DNA of 64,000 bases from Enterobacteriaceae bacterium 4M9 (GCA_010092695.1 JAADJJ010000001.1:620001-684000); one strand, 5' to 3'. Positions 40,922 through 50,724 are shown, numbered from the stretch's first letter. A program made the numbers and translations. Notes: generated by a model from the sequence alone, not told the origin.

Positions 40922-42465
40922 TGAGTCAGAGCGCCCCTGTCCTGCCCAATACCGCGCCCCATGATGTCATTATCGAAACCCGCAGCGTCTCGCGGGTTTA
41001 TCCTGGCGTGACGGCGCTTGATAGCGTCGATTACCGGGTATATCGCAACAAAGTGAACGTGCTGATTGGTGAAAACGGCGCGGGCAAATCCACCATGATG
41101 AAAATGCTGGCCGGGGTGGAAACGCCGTCGTCCGGCGAGATTTTGCTCGACGGTAAAGCGGTCACGCTCGGCTCTACCCATCAGGCAGAAAAGCATGGCA
41201 TCAGCATCATTTTTCAGGAGCTCAACCTGTTCCCGAACATGTGCGTGATGGACAACATCTTCATTGCCAACGAGTTCTTCCAGCGCGGGCGTATCAACGA
41301 AAAGTACCAGTACCAACTGGCGAAAGCGTTGCTGGAGCGCCTGGAGCTGGACGTTGACCCGCTCACCCAGCTTGGCGAGCTGGGCATAGGCCACCAGCAG
41401 CTGGTGGAAATTGCCCGCGCGCTCTCCAAAGACACCCGCGTGCTGATTATGGACGAGCCGACCTCGGCGCTGAGCCAGTCGGAGGTCAAAGTGCTGTTTC
41501 GGGTCATCGAGCAGCTTAAAAAGCGCGGTGTGACCATCATTTACATCTCGCACCGCCTTGAAGAACTGATGGAGATTGGCGACCACATCACCATCTTTCG
41601 CGACGGGCGCTTTATCTGCGAGCGTGAAGTCGCGCACGCCAGCGTGCCGTGGATCATTGAGCAGATGGTGGGCGACAAGAAAAAGCATTTCGATTACCAA
41701 CCTGCAACCCAGGGCGAGACGGTGCTTGAGGTCAACGGGCTGACCGCGCTGCACCAGAACGGCGGCTACCGGCTTAACGATGTGACCTTTACGCTTCGCA
41801 AAGGCGAGGTGATTGGCATTTACGGCCTGCTCGGTGCCGGGCGCACGGAGTTGTTTAAAGGGCTGACCGGGCTGATGCCCTGCCAGAGCGGGCGCGTGGC
41901 GCTTAACGGCTGCGCGGTTGAAAAACAGAGCTTCCAGCAGCGGCTTAAGCGCGGCATTGCGCTGGTGCCGGAAGACCGGCAGGGCGAAGGCGTGGTGCAG
42001 ATGATGTCCATCAAATCCAACATGACGCTTTCCGACTTGAGCCTGCGCGGTTTCTGGCGCTCCTGGTCATGGCTTCGCGAGCAACAAGAGCGCGAGAGCG
42101 TACTGGACATGGTTGAGCGGCTGGCCATTAAGGTGAGCGACAGCGAGTTGCCCATTACCTCGCTCAGCGGCGGTAACCAGCAAAAAGTGGTGCTCGGCAA
42201 AGCGCTAATGACCAGGCCGGAGGTTGTGCTGCTTGACGAGCCAACGCGCGGCATCGACGTGGGTGCCAAAACCGACGTGTATCACCTGATTGGCCAGATG
42301 GCCGGGCAGGGGCTTGCGGTGATGTTCTCCTCATCCGAGCTTGATGAAGTGATGGCGCTGGCCGATCGCGTGCTGGTCATGGCCGACGGGCGCATTACTG
42401 CTGATTTGCCGCGCGCTGAGGTCACGCGCGAAAAACTGATTAGCGCCTCAACGCCCCTGGAATAA
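40918..42465 (+). CDS. Sugar ABC transporter ATPase, two-domain (RbsA/XylG type)
   Basis: 515 aa with two fused ABC domains. Domain 1 has Walker A GENGAGKST, signature IGHQQLVEIARAL and Walker B LIMDEPTSAL. Domain 2 has the altered loop GLLGAGRTEL, signature LSGGNQQKV and Walker B LLDEPTRGIDVGA, as usual for the RbsA class. Two ATG codons stand in tandem (40918 and 40921); the first overlaps the preceding stop, and the GGAGG spacing slightly favours the second. Confidence 0.93.
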   Translation: MMSQSAPVLPNTAPHDVIIETRSVSRVYPGVTALDSVDYRVYRNKVNVLIGENGAGKSTMMKMLAGVETPSSGEILLDGKAVTLGSTHQAEKHGISIIFQELNLFPNMCVMDNIFIANEFFQRGRINEKYQYQLAKALLERLELDVDPLTQLGELGIGHQQLVEIARALSKDTRVLIMDEPTSALSQSEVKVLFRVIEQLKKRGVTIIYISHRLEELMEIGDHITIFRDGRFICEREVAHASVPWIIEQMVGDKKKHFDYQPATQGETVLEVNGLTALHQNGGYRLNDVTFTLRKGEVIGIYGLLGAGRTELFKGLTGLMPCQSGRVALNGCAVEKQSFQQRLKRGIALVPEDRQGEGVVQMMSIKSNMTLSDLSLRGFWRSWSWLREQQERESVLDMVERLAIKVSDSELPITSLSGGNQQKVVLGKALMTRPEVVLLDEPTRGIDVGAKTDVYHLIGQMAGQGLAVMFSSSELDEVMALADRVLVMADGRITADLPRAEVTREKLISASTPLE

Positions 42466-42481
42466 CTGGCTGGAGTGAATA

Positions 42482-43549
42482 ATGAACCAGAAATATAGGC
42501 TCTACATGACCCTGCTGAAGGCGCGCACCTTTATTGCGCTGCTGATTGTGATTGGTTTTTTCAGCGTGATGGTCCCGAACTTTCTTACCGCGTCTAACCT
42601 GCTGATTATGACCCAGCACGTGGCGATTACCGGCCTGCTGGCCATTGGCATGACGCTGGTTATCCTGACTGGCGGTATCGATCTTTCTGTGGGGGCCGTC
42701 GCCGGAATTTGCGGCATGGTGGCAGGCGCACTGCTCACCAGCGGCATTCCGATTTGGGGCGATAATATGCTGTTCCTGAACGTGCCGGAAGTCATCGTGG
42801 CGGTGGCGCTGGTCGGTATCGTGATTGGCTTTATCAACGGTGCGGTGATAACCCGCCTGGGCGTTGCGCCATTTATCTGCACGCTCGGCATGATGTACGT
42901 GGCGCGCGGTGCAGCGCTGCTCTATAACGACGGCAGCACCTACGCCAACCTCAACGGCGCACAAGCGCTCGGTAACACCGGGTTTTCGTTACTGGGTTCC
43001 GGCACGCTGCTGGGCATTTACATTCCTATCTGGCTGATGATTGGCTTCCTGCTGCTGGGCCTGTGGCTGACCCGTAAAACCCCGCTTGGGCGCTATATCT
43101 ACGCCATTGGTGGTAACGAGTCGGCGGCACGGCTGGCGGGCGTGCCAATTGTTAACGTCAAAGTCTTCGTCTACGCCTTCTCTGGCCTGTGCGCCGCGCT
43201 GGTGGGATTGATTGTGGCCTCACAGCTGCAAACCGCGCACCCAATGACCGGCAATATGTTTGAAATGGACGCCATTGGTGCCACGGTGCTCGGCGGTACG
43301 GCGCTGGCGGGCGGGCGCGGGCGCGTCTCTGGCTCCATTATTGGCGCGTTTGTAATTGTGTTCCTTGCCGACGGCATGGTGATGATGGGCGTGAGCGACT
43401 TCTGGCAGATGGTGATTAAAGGCGTGGTGATTGTTACTGCGGTCGTCATCGATCAGTTCCAGCAGCGCCTGCAAAACAAGGTGATATTGCTGCGCAGACA
43501 TGAAAAGAAACAGGCCGTTGCACCCCTTTCGGAGGTCAGTCATGGATAA
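42482..43549 (+). CDS. Sugar ABC transporter permease (RbsC type)
   Basis: 355 aa with eight to ten membrane segments. GMTLVILTGGIDLSVGAVAGICG and IGATVLGGTALAGGRGRVSG are the hallmarks of RbsC/XylH-type permeases. It forms the membrane part of the importer. The next gene, the kinase, starts eight bases before its stop codon, so the two are translationally coupled. Confidence 0.93.
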   Translation: MNQKYRLYMTLLKARTFIALLIVIGFFSVMVPNFLTASNLLIMTQHVAITGLLAIGMTLVILTGGIDLSVGAVAGICGMVAGALLTSGIPIWGDNMLFLNVPEVIVAVALVGIVIGFINGAVITRLGVAPFICTLGMMYVARGAALLYNDGSTYANLNGAQALGNTGFSLLGSGTLLGIYIPIWLMIGFLLLGLWLTRKTPLGRYIYAIGGNESAARLAGVPIVNVKVFVYAFSGLCAALVGLIVASQLQTAHPMTGNMFEMDAIGATVLGGTALAGGRGRVSGSIIGAFVIVFLADGMVMMGVSDFWQMVIKGVVIVTAVVIDQFQQRLQNKVILLRRHEKKQAVAPLSEVSHG

Positions 43550-45047
43550 AGAGCTTATCGTTGCGCTCGACGAGGGCACTAGCAACGTCAAAGCAGTGGC
43601 GATAGACGCACAGGGACGCGTGGTGGCGCAGGCATCGAAAGCGTTGTCGCTCGCCACGCCGCAGCCCGGCTGGGTGGAGCAGGACGGCAATGCGCTGCTG
43701 GACGGTTCGTTTGACGTGCTGCGCCAGGTGATTAACGAGGTTGGCAAGGAACGCGTGGCGGCGCTGGCCATTAGCAACCAGCGCGAAACCGCCATCGGCT
43801 GGGTGCGGGAGAGCGGCAGGCCGCTGTCCCCTGCGCTTACCTGGCAATGCTCACGCTCGGCGCCGTTTTGCGAACAGCTTCGGCGCGACAGGCAGGACGA
43901 AATCATTCGTTCTACAACCGGTTTGCCTGTCGCGCCGCTCTTCTCCGCCTCAAAAATGCGCTGGCTGCTCGACAACACGCCGCAAGGACACGAGCGCGCC
44001 GCGCGCGGGGAAATCTGCCTCGGCACCATTGATGCCTGGCTTTTATGGCACCTGACCGACGGCGAGCAGTTCCGCTGTGACTACTCCAACGCCGCCCGCA
44101 CCCAGCTTCTGAACCTGCACACGCTGGAATGGGACGAGAGCATGCTGGCGCTGTACGGTATCCCGCGTGCCGCGCTGCCGGAGATTTGTCCGTCGGCATG
44201 GCGCTTTGGCGTGACCAAAGGCGTGGCGGGCATTGCCGACGGCATCCCGATTCTGGCGATGATTGGTGACTCTCACGCTGCACTTTATGGCCACGGGCTG
44301 GGCAGGGCGGGCGGCATTAAGGCCACCTACGGCACTGGCTCCTCGGTGATGGCGCCGCTGCCTGCGCCCGACACCCGCATTACCCGGCTGGCAACCACCG
44401 TTGCCTGGCATGACGGGGCGCGTGCGGTATACGGCCTTGAGGGCAACATTCCGCACACCGGCGATGGGCTGGCGTGGATGCTCCAGGCAACCGGCATCAG
44501 CACGCTGAACGAAATACAGCGCGTTGCGCTGCTGCAAAGCCTGCCGGACTCCATTCCTTCAACCGACGGCGTGTACTTTGTGCCGGCGCTGACGGGTTCC
44601 GGCGCGCCCTGGTGGGATGACAAAGCGCGAGGCACCATCTGCGGCTTAAGCCGCGGCAGCGGCCCCGCGCATCTGGTGCGCGCGGCGCTGGAAGCCATTG
44701 CCTACCAGATTGCCGATGTGATTGAGGCCATGAAGCAGCACCCGGACTTTCACCTCAACACGCTGATGGTGGACGGCGGGCCGACGCGTAACCACTGGCT
44801 GATGCAGTTCCAGGCTGACCTGCTCGGCTGCCCGGTGGCGCGCAGCACCACCGCCGAACTCTCGGCGCTGGGTGCAGGCCTGCTGGCACGCAAGGTCTTT
44901 AGCGGCCTTGACGATGACGCGTTGCTTTCGCTGTTGCCCGAACACGAACTCTGGCAGCCCGATATGGCGCGTCATGCGCAGCTACAGGACAGCTATCGCG
45001 GCTGGCGCGAAGCGGTTGCCCGCGCCCACTGGAAAGAATCCCACTGA
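43542..45047 (+). CDS. FGGY-family carbohydrate kinase
   Basis: 501 aa from the ATG at 43542 (MDKELIVALDEGTSNVKAVA), preceded by CGGAGG. The N-terminal phosphate-binding loop DEGTSNVK, the SNQRETAIGW segment, GDSHAALYGHG and the C-terminal ATP-site DGGPTRNHWLMQFQADLLG are typical of FGGY kinases (glycerol, xylulose, ribulose kinases and relatives). It should phosphorylate the ketose made by a dehydrogenase of the operon. The substrate cannot be assigned by eye. Confidence 0.92.
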   Translation: MDKELIVALDEGTSNVKAVAIDAQGRVVAQASKALSLATPQPGWVEQDGNALLDGSFDVLRQVINEVGKERVAALAISNQRETAIGWVRESGRPLSPALTWQCSRSAPFCEQLRRDRQDEIIRSTTGLPVAPLFSASKMRWLLDNTPQGHERAARGEICLGTIDAWLLWHLTDGEQFRCDYSNAARTQLLNLHTLEWDESMLALYGIPRAALPEICPSAWRFGVTKGVAGIADGIPILAMIGDSHAALYGHGLGRAGGIKATYGTGSSVMAPLPAPDTRITRLATTVAWHDGARAVYGLEGNIPHTGDGLAWMLQATGISTLNEIQRVALLQSLPDSIPSTDGVYFVPALTGSGAPWWDDKARGTICGLSRGSGPAHLVRAALEAIAYQIADVIEAMKQHPDFHLNTLMVDGGPTRNHWLMQFQADLLGCPVARSTTAELSALGAGLLARKVFSGLDDDALLSLLPEHELWQPDMARHAQLQDSYRGWREAVARAHWKESH

Positions 45048-45091
45048 AATTTGCCCGCCGGATACAGCGAGGCGGGCTAAAGGAGAATGCA

Positions 45092-45889
45092 ATGCAGCGT
45101 AATTTTCATGGAAAAACGGTTGTCATTACCGGCGCGTGCCGCGGTATTGGCGCAGGTATCGCAGAACGTTTTGCTCGCGACGGCGCGAGCCTGGTGATGG
45201 TGTCTAACGCTGAGCGGGTATTTGAAACCGCTGAATCGCTCAAAGGGCGCTACGGTGTGGAGACTCTCCCACTCCAGGTGGATGTGACCGATGAAGCCCA
45301 GGTGCAGGGACTCTACGAGCAGGCGGCGGCGCGCTTTGGGCGCATCGACGTCTCTATCCAGAACGCGGGCGTCATCACCATTGACTACTTCGACAAGATG
45401 CCGAAAGCGGATTTTGAAAAAGTGCTCGCGGTGAACACCACCGGCGTGTGGCTGTGCTGTCGTGAGGCGGCAAAATACATGGTCAAACAAAACGGCGGCT
45501 GCCTGATTAACACCTCCTCCGGCCAGGGGCGCCAGGGTTTTATCTACACCCCGCACTACGCTGCGAGCAAGATGGGGGTTATCGGCATTACTCAGAGCCT
45601 GGCGCAGGAGTTGGCGCAGTGGAATATCACCGTGAACGCCTTCTGCCCGGGCATTATTGAAAGCGAGATGTGGGACTACAACGACCGGGTATGGGGCGAA
45701 ATTCTCAGCAGTGACAAGAAGCGCTACGGCAAAGGCGAACTGATGGCTGAGTGGGTGGAAGGTATTCCGCTTAAGCGAGCCGGGCAGCCGGAAGACGTGG
45801 CTGGGTTGGTGGCGTTCCTGGCGTCTGACGACGCGCGCTATATTACCGGGCAGACGATTAACGTCGACGGCGGACTGATTATGTCGTAA
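45092..45889 (+). CDS. Short-chain dehydrogenase/reductase, polyol dehydrogenase-like
   Basis: 265 aa, last gene of the operon, after an AAAGGAGA ribosome site. TGACRGIGAGIAERF (Rossmann), QNAG, catalytic Ser (NTSSGQG) and YAASK are complete. The C-terminal segment with ESEMWDYNDRVWGE and AGQPEDVAGLVAFLASDDARYITGQTINVDGGL is like that of sorbitol, ribitol and acetoin dehydrogenases. It is a second dehydrogenase in the pathway, only distantly like the first, so it may take a stereoisomer or work at another step. Confidence 0.88.
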   Translation: MQRNFHGKTVVITGACRGIGAGIAERFARDGASLVMVSNAERVFETAESLKGRYGVETLPLQVDVTDEAQVQGLYEQAAARFGRIDVSIQNAGVITIDYFDKMPKADFEKVLAVNTTGVWLCCREAAKYMVKQNGGCLINTSSGQGRQGFIYTPHYAASKMGVIGITQSLAQELAQWNITVNAFCPGIIESEMWDYNDRVWGEILSSDKKRYGKGELMAEWVEGIPLKRAGQPEDVAGLVAFLASDDARYITGQTINVDGGLIMS

Positions 45890-45904
45890 CGGATAATGGT
45901 ACTG

Positions 45905-45929
45905 ATGCCAGTCAGATTCTGACTGGCAT
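45905..45929 (+). terminator. Terminator of the sugar operon
   Basis: An 11-bp stem (ATGCCAGTCAG / CTGACTGGCAT) with a three-base loop lies 16 bp after the last gene. The T run is short (TTAATT). Confidence 0.75.
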
Positions 45930-46490
45930 TAATTGACGCCCATAAAGCGCTCAAAAAGCACTACGACTCTCCCTTTTCTGGCAGCCTGAGCACCAGGTTG
46001 ATTGACCTGCCTCCTCTTTCTCATCGCTACCATTCTTTTGCCATCAAAAACCTGGTGTTTGTCCGTGGCGCATCGTCATCGCAAAGAGACAACGCCTCAC
46101 GTCGTGACGGCTTTTCGCGGTAGAGCCGGTTTTCCTGCGCAGATTTTGTGGTGCGTAAACGCCAATAAACGTGGCACTGAGCCACATTCAACAGACCTAT
46201 CCCGGCGGTAATATTTTTCGGGTATAAAAGGACAATTCTGAAATATTCCTGGTGAGCGCGATCACTTTATTTTATCCGGGAACGGTTCCTGGCACAGGTA
46301 TTCGAGTCAGCCTGAACTTACCGAGTCAGGTCGTGTTGAATCGAGAAAGTGCTGTCCTGAAAATTTCTGGTCATTATGAGGTTGATGTTTTTCAAAATTA
46401 GTAGCAAATTCCAATGTCACTACTTTAATGGGCCTTATGTATTTCACTAAAGTTGCTGTGATTTAATACAGCTTGTCATGGAGTTCAGAC
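45930..46490. other. Intergenic stretch between the sugar operon and the 178-aa gene
   Basis: About 560 bp. No gene, repeat or clear promoter is seen. The composition changes from GC-rich to AT-rich near 46220, suggesting another junction. Confidence 0.45.
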
Positions 46491-47027
46491 ATGTCGGCAA
46501 AGGATGTTTTTTTTAAAAATGTCATCAGGAACAACGAAGCACAACGATCTCATGAGGAGCGAATCAAGGAAGATATCAGGCAGTTTCAGTCCAAAACTGC
46601 TGCGCTTTCACAACAAATTCAGCGCTGGCTGGAAGGATCGGGGATTGAGGTTATTGTATGGAAAACAGAGTTTTATGATAAATCCATTAGTCGGGTGCTT
46701 GGGGGGAGCACATTGTTACAACGCTATAGTATTGACAATATTGTCCTGAAAAACGGGACAAAAAGTGCAAAGTTGCTGCCGAGGAATCTTTATGGGCCGG
46801 GATTTAAGGGGCGCCTGGCGTTGGTTATCAATAACCCGTCAGTGGCGCCTGCAAAATATAATATATTTTTACTTTTTAAACCTAAGCGTCATAAATTCTC
46901 CCTTTATATGCAGCGCGGTAATCGCAACCCGGAAGGGTGGATTTTGTCGCGCGACAAACAATCGTCCGTAAATAACGTTGTATTAACAGAAGATTATTTT
47001 TTTCAGGCGATCCGCGCCCTGGCCTGA
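46491..47027 (+). CDS. Unrecognised 178-aa protein
   Basis: I do not recognise this protein. The ATG at 46491 (MSAKDVFFKNVIRNNEAQRS) has GGAG seven bases upstream; an in-frame start at 46473 adds six residues. An N-terminal charged helix with coiled-coil character (about 12-55, rich in Glu, Gln, Arg) is followed by a beta-rich region (GGSTLLQRYSIDNIVLKNGTK) and the C-terminal VLTEDYFFQAIRALA. No signal peptide or membrane segment is seen, so it is probably cytoplasmic. It stands alone between the sugar operon and ugpB and is AT-rich, which points to horizontal origin. Confidence 0.65.
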   Translation: MSAKDVFFKNVIRNNEAQRSHEERIKEDIRQFQSKTAALSQQIQRWLEGSGIEVIVWKTEFYDKSISRVLGGSTLLQRYSIDNIVLKNGTKSAKLLPRNLYGPGFKGRLALVINNPSVAPAKYNIFLLFKPKRHKFSLYMQRGNRNPEGWILSRDKQSSVNNVVLTEDYFFQAIRALA

Positions 47028-47549
47028 CTGTTGATATTAGTCATACAATATAAATAAGTTGTTCTACAAACGCTGACCCCTTACTGAGGGCAGTATCCCA
47101 CTCAACTGTCGAGTTGGGATTTTGACAGGCTACGGGAGATTTTCCTTGTAGGCTGATTATTAAAAGATGAATGAATTCTGTGCCAACCATGTTCCTGCCG
47201 TCAGCGTCCTTTTCTTGCCTGCGGACAGCAAAGCGACAGCGACTGTGAAGGCTCAGATTTGCGTTCCAGAAGCTGCCATTAAACGGCTCGATTTGGCTAC
47301 CACCTGTCGATTTCTGGTGCGTGAATGGCTCATTGTCATCTCTATGCCAACACCCGGGAAAGATTTCTGTTGTTGCTGGACCCACCTGTTCCCCTTCTCC
47401 AGGTAGAGGGGTCATTGCCTCCTCACTTCCTTCACATCGTTGTCATTTTTTTGTCACCAGAGCGTTATTTTTCTGTCATTCGCGCATGTCATGTTAAGCC
47501 GCGAGCATAAAACGCGTGTTTTCGCGCATCATAATCAGAGAGATAGCAA
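47028..47549 (+). promoter_or_regulatory. ugpB upstream region with PhoB boxes
   Basis: 522 bp. A near-consensus Pho box lies at 47440-47457: TTGTCAT, four bases, TTGTCAC. A second pair (CTGTCAT at 47473-47479 and ATGTCAT at 47486-47492) has a six-base spacing. This agrees with control of ugp by PhoB under phosphate starvation in E. coli. The left 370 bp contain overlapping open frames on both strands without recognisable products. Confidence 0.8.
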
Positions 47550-48869
47550 ATGACCGCTTCATTACGACTTACCGCAGCTGGGCTGGCGTTGGGGTTGGCC
47601 TTATCCGGTCAGGCGCTTGCCGTGACCACGGTTCCATTCTGGCACTCAATGGAAGGCGAACTTGGCGCGGAAGTCGCGTCGCTGGCCGACAAATTTAACC
47701 AGGCGAATCCTGATTACAACATTGTGCCGGTTTACAAAGGCAACTATGAACAGAGCCTGGCGGCAGGCATCGCGGCGTTTCGCACCGGTAATGCGCCCGC
47801 TCTGTTGCAGGTTTATGAGGTCGGTACGGCAACCATGATGGCCTCCGGCGCTATCGAGCCGGTCTATGAGGTGTTTCAGCAAGCCGACATGACGTTTGAC
47901 GAGTCGCAGTTTGTGCCGACGGTTGCGGGCTATTACACCGACGCCAAAAGCGGCCATTTGCTGTCGATGCCGTTTAACAGCTCCACTCCGGTGCTGTATT
48001 ACAACAAAGATGCCTTCAAAAAAGCGGGTCTTGATCCAGAACAACCGCCAAAAACCTGGCAAGAACTGGCGCAGTACAGCACTACGTTGCGCGCGTCCGG
48101 TATGAGCTGCGGCTACGCCAGCGGCTGGCAGGGTTGGATCCAGCTTGAAAATTTCAGCGCCTGGAACGGTCTGCCGTTTGCCAGCCGTAACAATGGCTTT
48201 GACGGCACCGACGCTGTGCTGGAGTTTAATAAGCCCGCGCAGGTTAACCATATCGTCCTGCTTGAAGAGATGAACAAGAAGGGCGATTTCAGCTACTTCG
48301 GGCGCAAGGATGAGTCCACCGAGAAGTTTTACAGCGGTGCCTGTGCCATGACCACTGCCTCTTCCGGCTCGCTTGCCAGCATTCGCCAGTATGCCAAATT
48401 CAACTACGGCGTAGGCATGATGCCGTATGACGCCGACGTGAAAGGCGCACCGCAAAACGCCATTATCGGCGGGGCCAGTCTGTGGGTCATGAAGGGCAAA
48501 GACGAGGCAACGTACCGGGGCGTGGCGAAGTTCCTGGCATTCCTGGCACAGCCGGAAAACGCCGCCGAGTGGCATCAGAAAACCGGCTATCTGCCGGTGA
48601 CCACGGCAGCGTATAAGCTGACGCGTGAGCAGGGCTTCTATGACAAAAACCCAGGTGCTGATACCGCTACGCGCCAGATGCTGAACAAACCGCCGCTGGC
48701 CTTCACCAAAGGCTTGCGTCTGGGGAATATGCCGCAGATTCGCACCATCGTGGATGAAGAACTGGAGTCAGTGTGGAACAGCAGTAAAACCCCGCAGCAG
48801 GCGCTGAACAGCGCGGTTGAACGCGGTAACCAGCTGCTGCGCCGGTTTGAGAAATCCACCCAACGCTAA
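47550..48869 (+). CDS. ugpB: sn-Glycerol-3-phosphate-binding protein UgpB
   Basis: 439 aa (E. coli 438). The signal peptide MTASLRLTAAGLALGLALSGQALA is cleaved before VTTVPFWHSMEGELG. The mature protein is a type II binding fold of the MalE-like group; EPVYEVFQQADMTFDESQF and TTASSGSLASIRQYAKF are family blocks. It binds glycerol-3-phosphate and glycerophosphodiesters in the periplasm. It is the first gene of ugpBAECQ under PhoB control. A 124-bp gap separates it from ugpA. Confidence 0.95.
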   Translation: MTASLRLTAAGLALGLALSGQALAVTTVPFWHSMEGELGAEVASLADKFNQANPDYNIVPVYKGNYEQSLAAGIAAFRTGNAPALLQVYEVGTATMMASGAIEPVYEVFQQADMTFDESQFVPTVAGYYTDAKSGHLLSMPFNSSTPVLYYNKDAFKKAGLDPEQPPKTWQELAQYSTTLRASGMSCGYASGWQGWIQLENFSAWNGLPFASRNNGFDGTDAVLEFNKPAQVNHIVLLEEMNKKGDFSYFGRKDESTEKFYSGACAMTTASSGSLASIRQYAKFNYGVGMMPYDADVKGAPQNAIIGGASLWVMKGKDEATYRGVAKFLAFLAQPENAAEWHQKTGYLPVTTAAYKLTREQGFYDKNPGADTATRQMLNKPPLAFTKGLRLGNMPQIRTIVDEELESVWNSSKTPQQALNSAVERGNQLLRRFEKSTQR

Positions 48870-48993
48870 TGCAAGGTAGGCCTCTTCACGCCGTGGGGAG
48901 GATGGTTGATGGCCGCACCGTTACGGGTGCGGCCAACATGCATAACCCTGTCGCAGGTCAGAGCCAGCGCGGCAGGCTGAGGAGTTACGTTTC

Positions 48994-49881
48994 ATGTCCA
49001 GCGATCGCCCGGTATTTCGCGCAGGCCTGCTGCCTTATGCGCTGCTGCTGCCGCAGTTGGCGATTACCGTAATCTTTTTTCTGTGGCCCGCCGGTAAGGC
49101 GCTGTGGTATTCACTGCAAACGGTTGACCCGTTTGGCCTTTCCAGCCAGTTCACCGGGCTGGATAACTTCACCGCGCTGTTCCAGGACCCCTATTACCTT
49201 GCTGCGTTTCGTACCACGCTGGTTTTCAGCGCGCTGGTGACGGGCTTTGGCCTGCTGGCGTCGCTGTTTTTTGCCGCCCTGGTGGACCATGTGGTGCGCG
49301 GCAGCCGTATATATCAAACCCTGCTGCTGTTGCCCTACGCCGTGGCACCGGCAGTGGCGGCTGTACTGTGGATTTTCCTGTTTAACCCAGGGCGCGGACT
49401 GGTGGCTTATGGGCTTGAGGCGATGGGCTATCACTGGAACCATGCCCAGAACAGCGGGCAGGCGATGTTCCTGGTGGTATTTGCCTCAGTCTGGAAACAA
49501 ATCAGCTACAACTTCCTGTTCTTTTACGCCGCGCTCCAGTCTATTCCCCGCTCGCTGGTGGAGGCCGCCGCTATTGACGGCGCAGGCCCGGTGCGGCGTT
49601 TTTTCTGCCTCTCGCTGCCGCTGATTGCGCCAGTGAGCTTCTTCCTGCTGGTGGTGAACCTGGTGTATGCCTTCTTCGACACCTTCCCGGTGATTGATGC
49701 CGCAACAGCCGGTGGACCGGTGCAGGCCACCACCACGCTTATCTACAAAATTTATCGCGAAGGCTTTGCCGGGCTGGATCTGTCGGCGTCTGCGGCCCAG
49801 TCGGTGGTGCTGATGGTGCTGGTGATTGTGTTAACGGCGGTACAGTTCCGCTACGTCGAAAGTAAGGTGCGCTACCAGTGA
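48994..49881 (+). CDS. ugpA: sn-Glycerol-3-phosphate ABC permease UgpA
   Basis: 295 aa, the E. coli length. Six membrane segments and the EAA loop (VEAAAIDGAGPVRRFFCLSLPLIAP) that contacts the ATPase are present. It forms the channel with UgpE. The last four bases overlap the start of ugpE. Confidence 0.95.
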   Translation: MSSDRPVFRAGLLPYALLLPQLAITVIFFLWPAGKALWYSLQTVDPFGLSSQFTGLDNFTALFQDPYYLAAFRTTLVFSALVTGFGLLASLFFAALVDHVVRGSRIYQTLLLLPYAVAPAVAAVLWIFLFNPGRGLVAYGLEAMGYHWNHAQNSGQAMFLVVFASVWKQISYNFLFFYAALQSIPRSLVEAAAIDGAGPVRRFFCLSLPLIAPVSFFLLVVNLVYAFFDTFPVIDAATAGGPVQATTTLIYKIYREGFAGLDLSASAAQSVVLMVLVIVLTAVQFRYVESKVRYQ

Positions 49882-50723
49882 TTGAAAACCGACGCGGGCT
49901 GACTATTTTCAGCCACCTGATGCTGATTTCTGGCATTGCCGCCATCCTGTTCCCGCTGTGGGTCGCCTTTGTGGCGGCCACGCTGGACGATAAGGCGGTG
50001 TTTTCCACCCCGATGACGCTAATCCCCGGCGGTGAGCTGTGGCACAACCTCAGCACCATCTGGCAGCAGGGCGTGGGGGCCAACAGCGCACCGTTCAGCC
50101 GCCTGTTGCTCAACAGCTTTGTGATGGCGTTTGGCATTACCGTTGGCAAAATCGCCGTGTCGATTCTCTCGGCCTTTGCCATCGTCTGGTTTCGCTTCCC
50201 GCTGCGCAATCTGTGTTTCTGGATGATTTTCATCACCCTGATGCTGCCGGTGGAAGTGCGTATTTTCCCCACGGTGGACGTGGTGGCGAAACTCGACATG
50301 CTCGATGGCTACGCCGGGCTGACGCTGCCGCTGATGGCCTCTGCCACCGCCACCTTCCTGTTTCGCCAGTTCTTTATGACGCTGCCGGACGAGTTGATGG
50401 AAGCGGCACGCATTGACGGTGCGTCACCGCTGCGCTTTTTTCGTGACATCGTGCTGCCGCTGTCAAAAACCAACATTGCGGCGCTGTTTGTCATCACCTT
50501 TATCTACGGCTGGAACCAGTACCTGTGGCCGCTGCTGATTATCACCAATGCGGATATGGGCACGGCGGTGGCGGGCATTAAGGGCATGATTGCGCTTGGC
50601 GAGGGCAATACGCGCTGGAATCTGGTGATGGCGGCGATGCTGCTGACGCTTATCCCGCCGGTCGTGATTGTATTAGTGATGCAGCGCGCCTTTGTGCGCG
50701 GTCTGGTCGACAGTGAGAAATAA
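49878..50723 (+). CDS. ugpE: sn-Glycerol-3-phosphate ABC permease UgpE
   Basis: 281 aa, the E. coli length. The EAA loop MEAARIDGASPLRFFRDIVLPL and about six membrane segments are clear. The start codon overlaps the end of ugpA, and ugpC begins one base after its stop, so ugpAEC are tightly coupled. Confidence 0.95.
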   Translation: MIENRRGLTIFSHLMLISGIAAILFPLWVAFVAATLDDKAVFSTPMTLIPGGELWHNLSTIWQQGVGANSAPFSRLLLNSFVMAFGITVGKIAVSILSAFAIVWFRFPLRNLCFWMIFITLMLPVEVRIFPTVDVVAKLDMLDGYAGLTLPLMASATATFLFRQFFMTLPDELMEAARIDGASPLRFFRDIVLPLSKTNIAALFVITFIYGWNQYLWPLLIITNADMGTAVAGIKGMIALGEGNTRWNLVMAAMLLTLIPPVVIVLVMQRAFVRGLVDSEK

Positions 50724-50724
50724 C

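Noticed and set aside
46002..46211. 69-codon frame between the sugar operon and the 178-aa gene
   Set aside because: No ribosome site, no family and composition like non-coding DNA.
47041..47415. 124-codon minus-strand frame overlapping a plus-strand frame upstream of ugpB
   Set aside because: No ribosome site, no recognisable domain and no neighbour support. Possibly mobile-element debris, but nothing in the sequence proves it.
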